Positions 1 through 5,483 of a stretch of 5,483 bases of DNA are shown here, one piece after another. Made by a program: the position numbers and the translations under genes. Every line of letters begins with the position of its first letter. The first letter of the stretch is position 1. Under the pieces are notes generated by a model. It searched no databases. It had not been told where the DNA came from and saw only the letters and a list, made by a program, of their open reading frames with translations. Source of the DNA: DASPTH01 sp035623515 (GTDB lineage: Bacteria > Actinomycetota > Acidimicrobiia > IMCC26256 > DASPTH01); contig DASPTH010000355.1 of the NCBI GenBank assembly GCA_035623515.1, positions 1-5,483 of the forward strand, read 5' to 3'.

Positions 1-386
1 AGCGCCTCCGTCTCCTCGATCCGGCGCAGCACGCGCCGGGGCACCCGTCCGGTTCGCCGCCCGATGAAACGGACCTGCACGCCCCGCGAGTCGAGGTCGT
101 CGCGCCTCCGCAGCAGCAGCTCCTCGTTGAAACGCATGAGGAAGCGGACCTCGTCGATGGGCCGCCGCCAGTTCTCGGTGGAGAACGCGTAGACCGTGAG
201 CCAGCGCAGCCCGAGGTCGAGGCCGCCCCCCACGGTGTCGAACAGCGCCTCCTCCGCCGCGGTGTGACCGTCGGTGCGCTTGAGCCCTCGACGCTTCGCC
301 CAGCGGCCGTTGCCGTCCATGACGATGCCGACGTGCCGCGGGATCTTGCGGGGGTCGAGGATGGCCGGCGGGGCCTCGGGCACCAT
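1..386 (-). CDS. uppS: Isoprenyl transferase (undecaprenyl diphosphate synthase family), 5' part, cut by left window edge
   Basis: This cis-prenyltransferase condenses isopentenyl diphosphate units onto an allylic diphosphate to make the long-chain polyprenyl diphosphate carrier for peptidoglycan and other wall polymers. About 128 N-terminal residues are visible; the family is usually near 250, so roughly half is missing beyond the left edge. Seen in the sequence: the pyrophosphate-binding motif HVGIVMDGNGRWAKRRG at residues 18-34, with the expected catalytic Asp at D24 (family knowledge); a TDGH segment after it; the YAFSTENWRRP block with a following EV; and a RFIG segment with a basic stretch ending in RRIEETEA, all in family order. 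The ATG at 384-386 gives a short leader before the first motif, as is usual. The start lies 26 bp from that of the divergent lipid kinase. Actinobacteria often carry two cis-prenyltransferases of different chain length, so the product length (C50/C55 or shorter) cannot be fixed from this fragment. Confidence 0.93.
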   Translation of the reverse strand, partial: MVPEAPPAILDPRKIPRHVGIVMDGNGRWAKRRGLKRTDGHTAAEEALFDTVGGGLDLGLRWLTVYAFSTENWRRPIDEVRFLMRFNEELLLRRRDDLDSRGVQVRFIGRRTGRVPRRVLRRIEETEA

Positions 387-412
387 CGCAACCTACCTAA
401 GCTCACCCGGCG
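387..412. promoter_or_regulatory. 26-bp divergent intergenic region between uppS and the lipid kinase gene; likely overlapping start signals
   Basis: Only 26 bp separate the two divergent start codons, so any promoters must overlap each other or sit inside the opposite gene. On the plus strand, TAAGCT at 398-403 resembles a -10 hexamer (TAnnnT) and lies 9 nt before the kinase ATG. There is no Shine-Dalgarno sequence in front of that ATG, so a leaderless or nearly leaderless transcript is plausible. On the minus strand, AGGTAGG (complement of 392-398) lies 5 nt before the uppS ATG and could be a weak ribosome binding site. TAGGTT (complement of 390-395) also fits TAnnnT but is too close to the start to be convincing. 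No -35 element was identified. This is inference from short motifs. Confidence 0.35.
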
Positions 413-1333
413 ATGAGCGGTCCCGCCGACCTGCCCGAACGGTGGACCGCGGTGGTGAATCCCGCCGCCGGGCGGGGACGGGGCCACGCGCGGGTGCCCG
501 CCGTCGCCGACGCGCTGGCCGCGCTCGACGCCGACGTGCAGATCGTCGTGTCCGCCGACCTGCCCGACGCCGCGCGTCTCGCTCGCGGCGCGTTCGACGC
601 CGGCCGGGGGGTGGTCGCCTGCGGCGGCGACGGGACGGTCAGCACACTCGCCGGCCTCGCCGCGGAGCACGACGGTGTCCTCGCCGTGGTTCCCGCCGGG
701 TCGGGGAACGACCTCGCCCGCCATCTCGGCATCCCGCGTGCGGATCCCCGTGAGGCGGTCGCGCTCCTGCGCGGCGGCAGGGTCCGGCAGGTCGACCTCG
801 GTCGGGCCGAAGCGGCCAACGGGACGCGGGCGTGGTTCACCACCGTGGCCAACGCCGGCTTCGACGCCGAGGCGAACCGATGGGCCAACGGCGTGAAGCA
901 CCTCTCGGGCACGCCCCTGTACGTCACGGCCGTCCTCCGCACGCTCGCCTCCTATCAGCCGCGGCGCCTGCGCGTGACCGTCGACGACGACGTCCTCGAG
1001 ACGCCCGGGTGGCTCGTCGCGGTGGCGAACACTCGCAGCTACGCGGGCGGCATGGTGATCGCGCCCGACGCCACGCTCGACGACGGTGCCCTCGATACCT
1101 GCGTCGTCGGTGGCGTGTCGCGAGCGGGGTTCCTCCGCACGTTCCCGCGAGTGTTCGACGGCACCCACACGCGCCACCCGGCGGTCGGCATCCGCCGCGG
1201 GAAGCGCGTCGTCGTCGAGATGCCCGGATCGATCGACGCACCCGAGCTGTGGGCGAGCGGCGAGCGCGTCGGCCCCCTCCCCGCGGAGCTGATCGCGGCC
1301 CCGGGCGCGCTGCGGGTCGTCACTTCACCGTGA
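413..1333 (+). CDS. Diacylglycerol kinase-like lipid kinase (YegS/DgkB family)
   Basis: A 306-residue soluble lipid kinase, the normal length for the bacterial YegS/Rv2252/DgkB group, which phosphorylates diacylglycerol or related lipids with ATP at the inner face of the membrane. Seen: VVNPAAGRGRG at residues 14-24 (first nucleotide-binding strand and loop), the family signature GGDGT at 71-75, PAGSGNDLAR at 94-103 (usual form PxGTxNDFAR, with Ser for Thr here), ANAGFDA at 146-152, GGMVIAPDA followed by LDDGALD in the C-terminal lobe, and near the end SGE at 282-284. Glu284 matches the conserved Glu of the usual DGE motif, with Ser where the Asp normally is. No membrane segment or signal peptide is present. 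The ATG at 413 lies just before the first core strand and has no Shine-Dalgarno sequence. The 3' end overlaps the convergent cupredoxin lipoprotein gene by 14 bp. The exact lipid substrate (diacylglycerol, sphingoid base, phosphatidylglycerol or other) cannot be told. Confidence 0.9.
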   Translation: MSGPADLPERWTAVVNPAAGRGRGHARVPAVADALAALDADVQIVVSADLPDAARLARGAFDAGRGVVACGGDGTVSTLAGLAAEHDGVLAVVPAGSGNDLARHLGIPRADPREAVALLRGGRVRQVDLGRAEAANGTRAWFTTVANAGFDAEANRWANGVKHLSGTPLYVTAVLRTLASYQPRRLRVTVDDDVLETPGWLVAVANTRSYAGGMVIAPDATLDDGALDTCVVGGVSRAGFLRTFPRVFDGTHTRHPAVGIRRGKRVVVEMPGSIDAPELWASGERVGPLPAELIAAPGALRVVTSP

Positions 1334-1712
1334 TCGTGCCGTGCATCCCCGCGGCGCGGTGCCCGGGGATGTCGCAGAAGAAGGTGTACTTGCCGGGCGA
1401 GAGCTGGATCTTCTTCGTGTCGGTCTTCGTGGCTCCGCCGACCTCGAGCTGGAAGCCGGCTTCCGCGCCGTCGAACACCAGCGTGTGCAGGCCGCCCGCG
1501 TCCTCGAGCTCGAGGTTGACGATGCCGGGCGTGGTCGTGACGGTGTCGGGCTTGAAGTAGAAGTTCCCCGCTTCGATCTTGATCGTTTCGCGCGCCGGTC
1601 CCTTCGGCTCCTGGTACGCCTTCCCGCCTCCGCCTCCTCCCCCGCCGCACGCGCCGAGGAGCACCACCGCGACCGCGACCATCACGAGCCGGTACGGCCG
1701 GCGCACGCTCAC
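1320..1712 (-). CDS. Cupredoxin (type 1 copper) lipoprotein
   Basis: A 130-residue exported blue-copper-type protein. Residues 1-22 form a lipoprotein signal peptide: basic SVRRPYR, a hydrophobic stretch, then lipobox LGAC with the lipidated Cys at position 22. Eight consecutive glycines (23-30) and a short Lys/Pro-rich linker follow as a flexible tether. Residues 43-130 are a compact cupredoxin domain with the full type 1 copper set: His76 (in GLHTLVF), Cys113 (in FFCDIPGH), His118 and Met123. It should sit on the outer face of the membrane. The start is GTG at 1710-1712; another GTG at codon 3 would also keep the signal peptide. It begins 25 bp after the stop of the membrane cupredoxin gene, with no clear ribosome binding site, and closes the oxidase operon. 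Likely roles, by context only, are electron transfer to the oxidase or copper delivery during its assembly. Confidence 0.88.
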   Translation of the reverse strand: MSVRRPYRLVMVAVAVVLLGACGGGGGGGGKAYQEPKGPARETIKIEAGNFYFKPDTVTTTPGIVNLELEDAGGLHTLVFDGAEAGFQLEVGGATKTDTKKIQLSPGKYTFFCDIPGHRAAGMHGTITVK

Positions 1713-1737
1713 AGCAGCGGGGCGGCGGTCGCGACGA

Positions 1738-2514
1738 TCACGTCACCGTGATGGTCGCTTCCATGCCTTGCTGGGCGTGGCTGTCGATCGTGCAGAAGAT
1801 CTGGTACTTGCCCGGCTTGAGGGTGACCTTCCCCTTCGAAGGCCCGCCCGACGTGCTGAGCGGGAAGCCCTTGTAGTCGAGCGTGCGGAACTGCAGGGTG
1901 TGGCCCGCCGCACCCGAGTAGTCGATCTGCACCACGCCGGCCTTGGCCGTGAACTCGGTGGCGTTGAACTTGATCGACGCCAGCGCCTGCACGCTCACCG
2001 TCGAAGCCGCCGCTCCCGTCGGTTGCGGGAGCGGTCCGCCGGTACCCCCCTTGCCGGTGTTGAGGCTCGGGCCGAGCGAGAGCATCCCGGCCGACACCAG
2101 GATGATCACGACGAACGCCATCACCATCGTCACCGACGACGTCCGCAGGCGGGGGCTCGCGGAGATGATGGCCGCCCCGGCGAGGATGGCGATCGTGATC
2201 CCCGCGGCGATCACCAGCGCCGATGTGGAGTCGCCGGCGAGGAAGATCCGCGAGACGTTCAGCGTGTAGAGCGCCACCGCGATCATGCACAGGAACGGGA
2301 GCAGCGCCGGGATCAGCAGCCGGTCGCGCACCGGGTCCGGAGGGATCTCGCCCGCGGCGAGCGCGGCGTTGTCGGTGGACCCGCCGTCACCGTCGTCCTC
2401 CGCGGCCGCGTGGCCGGACGCATCCTCCGCCGCGTCGTCCTGCGAGTCCTCGGCTTCGTCGGCGGTGTCGGCGGTGTCCTCGTCGCTCGCGGTCTCGGTG
2501 CTGACGTCGGTCAT
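1738..2514 (-). CDS. Membrane-anchored cupredoxin with acidic N-terminus and three transmembrane helices
   Basis: A 258-residue protein in three parts. Residues 1-60 are low-complexity and strongly acidic (Asp, Glu, Ala, Thr). Residues about 66-92, 99-119 and 128-148 are three hydrophobic helices. Residues about 171-258 form a cupredoxin domain with a complete type 1 copper set: His205 (AGHTLQF), Cys241 (IFCTIDSH), His246 and Met251. Three helices would place the acidic tail in the cytoplasm and the copper domain outside. The ATG at 2512-2514 overlaps the ctaG stop as ATGA (4 bp), pointing to coupled translation. The reading frame stays open far upstream, but that extension lies over ctaG in another frame and reads as Arg/Pro/Ala-rich filler, so it is rejected. 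The copper domain resembles that of the next gene (about 14 of 26 identical residues over the C-terminal copper loop). It is not subunit II, because it has one Cys and not the CuA CxxxCxxxH motif. Function is inferred: electron carrier or copper chaperone for the oxidase. Confidence 0.85.
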   Translation of the reverse strand: MTDVSTETASDEDTADTADEAEDSQDDAAEDASGHAAAEDDGDGGSTDNAALAAGEIPPDPVRDRLLIPALLPFLCMIAVALYTLNVSRIFLAGDSTSALVIAAGITIAILAGAAIISASPRLRTSSVTMVMAFVVIILVSAGMLSLGPSLNTGKGGTGGPLPQPTGAAASTVSVQALASIKFNATEFTAKAGVVQIDYSGAAGHTLQFRTLDYKGFPLSTSGGPSKGKVTLKPGKYQIFCTIDSHAQQGMEATITVT

Positions 2515-3380
2515 CTCCGCATTCCCATCTCCGTCAACTCGCGGTCGAGCTCGGCGAGCCCGTGCCGCGGCGTGTTCTTGCGCTCCTCCTCGGCGGCCCA
2601 GCGGAAGAACACGACGGCGATCACCATCCAGAGTAGGAGGCCCGCTCCGATCTTCATGATCAGGCCGGCGATCTGCTGGTCCTCGAGCGTCGACATGCCG
2701 TACAGGTGGGGCACGTGCTCGTAGAACTTGTAGAGGGGGGACGAGCCGAACGTGAGGAACGACGCGGGGATCGTCGGCACAACCGACCACGCGAACAGGT
2801 AGACCATCCGGAACACGGGCTGGAGCCGCGGGATCTCCGGGAGCGGGCTCACGACCGGCAGCCACACGATGAGTGACGAGAGGAAGAGCACCGTGTGCAG
2901 CGAGAAGTGCACGTAGCCCGACTGGAGGCTCTCGTTCACCATCCACGGCCAGTGCGTCACCACGAGCACGACGTTGAAGATCACGAGCGCGGGGATGAAG
3001 CGCGCCATCCAACGCACCGCGCGCATCAGCTGCGGCGGCCGGAGCACCCACCGTGCGAGCCACGCCGGCGTGCCCAGGAGCAGCAGCGGAGCCGCCACCA
3101 TGCTGAACACGAGGTGCTGCACCATGTGGACGCTGTAGTTGTACCGCTCGGCGACGTCGTGGACCGGCCAGTCGGAGGCGATCCACATGGCCGTCAGCCC
3201 GAGCGTCCAGCACACGACCTGGAACCGCGACACGATCGGGCGTCCGGGCGCCAGCCGGGGGCCGAGGCGGGTGACGGCGATCGCGTACCCGGCCCCGAGC
3301 ATGCCGATGATCAGCCAGACGTCGGGGTGCGCGGTCCAGTGCGGGAACGGCACCGAGGCCGCGCCGAGCGCGCGGGGCAT
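2511..3380 (-). CDS. ctaG: Cytochrome c oxidase assembly factor CtaG (caa3 type)
   Basis: A 289-residue polytopic membrane protein of the Bacillus-type CtaG family, which is needed for copper-dependent assembly of caa3-type oxidases. About seven hydrophobic segments are visible (roughly 21-38, 53-70, 85-108, 128-146, 159-177, 188-211, 236-259). Family hallmarks: HMVQHLVF at 85-92 (His85 and His89, possible metal ligands) followed by a Pro/Leu/Gly helix ending LGTPAWL; LPVVSPLP at 174-181; FLTFGSSPLY at 208-217; and LEDQQIAGLIM at 232-242. Other membrane or loop histidines are H74, H143, H158 and H162. The C-terminus is charged and probably cytoplasmic. The ATG at 3378-3380 is chosen because upstream codons in this frame overlap the subunit IV gene and read as Arg/Ser/Cys-rich filler, and because a GAGGCGG ribosome site lies 8 nt before it. 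It follows the subunit IV gene by 13 bp and overlaps the next gene by 4 bp. The bacterial Cox11 protein, sometimes also called CtaG, is a different family. Confidence 0.9.
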   Translation of the reverse strand: MPRALGAASVPFPHWTAHPDVWLIIGMLGAGYAIAVTRLGPRLAPGRPIVSRFQVVCWTLGLTAMWIASDWPVHDVAERYNYSVHMVQHLVFSMVAAPLLLLGTPAWLARWVLRPPQLMRAVRWMARFIPALVIFNVVLVVTHWPWMVNESLQSGYVHFSLHTVLFLSSLIVWLPVVSPLPEIPRLQPVFRMVYLFAWSVVPTIPASFLTFGSSPLYKFYEHVPHLYGMSTLEDQQIAGLIMKIGAGLLLWMVIAVVFFRWAAEEERKNTPRHGLAELDRELTEMGMRR

Positions 3381-3388
3381 CAGGCGCG

Positions 3389-3395
3389 CCGCCTC
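3389..3395 (-). promoter_or_regulatory. Ribosome binding site of ctaG
   Basis: On the minus strand GAGGCGG lies 8 nt before the ATG at 3378-3380 and overlaps the stop codon of the upstream subunit IV gene. It is the clearest Shine-Dalgarno-like match in the operon and supports the short ctaG start over longer in-frame extensions. Confidence 0.5.
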
Positions 3396-3843
3396 ACGAG
3401 AGGGCGTGCAGCGTCGTGAGCACGATGAGGTAGAGGAGGATCGCCGCGGCTGCTCCAAGGATGAAGAAGCGGCGGAACACCGGCGCGTCGGTGCGCAGGT
3501 GCATGTACCACGCCGCAACGAGGAAGAACTTGACGAACGCCATGCCGAGCAGCAACACGACGATCACCGCATCGGGAATCGTGCCTTCCGAGTAGGAGGT
3601 CGCGATCTCGATTGCGGTGATGACGACGAGGACCACCGCGACGATGACGTACTGGATCGGCGTGGGGTGTGGGCGCAGCTCGCCGGGCAGGAGGCCCGGC
3701 GCGGGCGTGCGCATCTCGGCGGGGAGGTGCTCCTCGGCGCGTTCGATCGCGCGTTCGACGTCGGCTTCGGCGGTGGCCACCCGACCCTCGTGGGCGGGTT
3801 CGCCGTCCTCGGCGGTTTCGGCCTCGGGTTCGGAGTCGGTCAT
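3394..3843 (-). CDS. ctaF: Cytochrome c oxidase subunit IV (prokaryotic COX4 family)
   Basis: A 149-residue small subunit of the haem-copper oxidase; in this family it stabilises the complex and has no redox centre. Residues about 62-149 form the conserved core of three transmembrane helices (about 63-82, 91-112, 126-146). Family features are Glu79 inside helix 1 (ITAIEIATSY) and the KFFLVAAWYMHLR block at 105-117, with Lys105 and the near-invariant MHL. The core matches the usual family size of about 90-110 residues. The first 60 residues are an extra acidic, Ala/Glu-rich tail, probably cytoplasmic and partly helical (residues 22-40). The ATG at 3841-3843 lies 7 bp after the subunit III stop with no good Shine-Dalgarno sequence, so translation may rely on coupling. 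The symbol follows the Bacillus caa3 operon. The unrelated actinobacterial subunit IV that some genomes also call CtaF is a different protein. Confidence 0.88.
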   Translation of the reverse strand: MTDSEPEAETAEDGEPAHEGRVATAEADVERAIERAEEHLPAEMRTPAPGLLPGELRPHPTPIQYVIVAVVLVVITAIEIATSYSEGTIPDAVIVVLLLGMAFVKFFLVAAWYMHLRTDAPVFRRFFILGAAAAILLYLIVLTTLHALS

Positions 3844-3850
3844 GTGCGCG

Positions 3851-4485
3851 CTACTTCGGTATCAGGTACACGACGGTGAAGATCACGATCCAGACGACGT
3901 CGACGAAGTGCCAGTAGAGCCCGGCGACCTCGATTGCCTCGGACTGGCCGGGGCCGATTCGGCCCTGCATCGAGAGGCCCCAGAGGGAGATGAGCCAGAT
4001 GATGCCGGCGGTGACGTGCGCGCCGTGGAGGCCGGTGAGCACGTAGAAGCTCGAGCCGAAGAGGTTCGTGTCGATGTTGAGGCCCTCGCGCGTGAACTGC
4101 GTGAACTCGAAGATCTGGCCGCCGATGAACGTCGCCCCGAAGAGCGCCGTGGCCATGATCCAGATGCGGAACCGGCGCATCTCGCCCCGCTGGATCGCCG
4201 CGAGCGCGAGCACCATCGTGAGACTGCTCATCAGCAAGATGAACGACGTGACCGACGTGAAAGGGATGTCGAACACGTCGGCGGGCGTGGGCCCGTGCTG
4301 CCCGGGGCGGTCGCGATAGAGGAGGAACGTGGCGATGAACGCGCCGAAGAACAGGCAGTCCGACGACAGGAACAGCCACATCGCGAGCTTCGGGTTGATG
4401 ACTCCGGTGTGGGTGTCGTCGTGCCCGTTGACGGGAGCTTCGACCGGCTCGACGGCTGTGTCGCGGGCGGCCTGTTCGATCGCCA

Positions 4486-4486
<1 letters not shown>
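3851..4486 (-). CDS. ctaE: Cytochrome c oxidase subunit III
   Basis: A 211-residue core subunit of the aa3/caa3 oxidase. It carries no metal; in this family it stabilises subunit I and sustains proton uptake. Five transmembrane helices are visible (about 34-57, 76-98, 108-128, 146-170, 187-209), the short form lacking the first two helices of the mitochondrial protein, which is normal for Gram-positive oxidases. Signatures: KLAMWLFLSSDCLFFGAFI at 33-51, GGQIFEFTQF at 122-131 with Glu127 in helix III, FYVLTGLHGAHVTAGI at 147-162 and GLYWHFVDVVWIVIF at 189-203. The N-terminal 30 residues are a polar leader. The ATG at 4484-4486 shares one base with the ctaD stop codon (TGATG), so translation is probably coupled to ctaD. 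A longer open frame upstream lies over ctaD in another frame and lacks family similarity. Confidence 0.95.

Positions 4487-5483
<997 letters not shown>

Noticed and set aside
1623..1646. Run of eight glycine codons as a repeat-expansion or phase-variation tract
   Set aside because: The codons are mixed (GGC, GGG, GGA) and not a pure nucleotide repeat, so slippage is unlikely. It fits a flexible linker after a lipobox Cys.
1713..1737. Promoter or terminator in the 25-bp gap between the two cupredoxin genes
   Set aside because: No -10/-35 pair, hairpin or T-run is visible. The gap is consistent with an operon spacer.
1579..2724. Plus-strand open frame of 381 codons opposite the cupredoxin genes, and similar plus-strand frames at 2895-4534
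   Set aside because: Composition is Arg/His/Asp/Glu-rich without family motifs, as expected from the complement of GC-rich genes. The minus-strand genes have clear copper ligands and membrane helices.
2515..3213. Long upstream extension of the membrane cupredoxin frame (to 3213) as an N-terminal domain
   Set aside because: It runs over ctaG in another frame and reads as Arg/Pro/Ala/His-rich filler. The ATG at 2512-2514 overlaps the ctaG stop as ATGA, a normal operon junction.
3383..3390. Palindrome GGCGCGCC just before ctaG as an operator
   Set aside because: An 8-bp GC palindrome is expected by chance at this base composition, and it sits in the spacer between the ribosome site and start inside an operon.
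3381..3518. Longer CtaG start at 3518
   Set aside because: The added residues are Arg/Ser/Cys-rich, overlap the subunit IV gene and resemble no signal or family sequence. The ATG at 3378-3380 has a ribosome site.

Overview
The window is very GC-rich coding DNA with almost no intergenic space. It looks like an actinobacterial chromosome, possibly the Acidimicrobiia or a relative. That placement is inferred from base composition, the actinobacterial style of the cytochrome oxidase sequences and the gene mix; no rRNA or other phylogenetic marker is present. Every strong reading frame matches a recognisable family. I see no tRNA, rRNA, CRISPR array, insertion sequence, phage gene or obvious transferred segment.

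Left part (1-1333): the 5' part of a minus-strand isoprenyl transferase gene (uppS) runs off the left edge. It is divergent from a plus-strand lipid kinase of the YegS/DgkB family, with only 26 bp between the two start codons. Both products act at the membrane, in undecaprenyl carrier lipid synthesis and lipid phosphorylation respectively.

Right part (1320-5483): a tightly packed minus-strand operon for an aa3/caa3-type haem-copper oxidase. In transcription order, right to left, it holds ctaD (subunit I, C-terminal part only, cut by the right edge), ctaE (subunit III), a prokaryotic subunit IV gene, ctaG (oxidase copper-assembly factor), a three-helix membrane protein with a C-terminal cupredoxin domain, and a small cupredoxin lipoprotein. 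Junctions are a 1-bp stop/start overlap, gaps of 7 and 13 bp, a 4-bp overlap and a gap of 25 bp, so one polycistronic transcript is likely. A subunit II gene, expected with such an operon, is not in the window and may lie to the right.

How the genes work together: subunits I, III and IV form the membrane core that reduces O2 to water and pumps protons, and CtaG helps load copper. The two cupredoxins at the end of the operon each keep a complete His-Cys-His-Met type 1 copper set. They could be electron carriers to the oxidase or copper carriers for its assembly. This tandem pair, in two different membrane-anchoring formats, is the most interesting part of the window. The operon ends by overlapping the 3' end of the convergent lipid kinase gene by 14 bp. 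The rest is an ordinary respiratory locus, and I found no convincing sign of a wholly new system.
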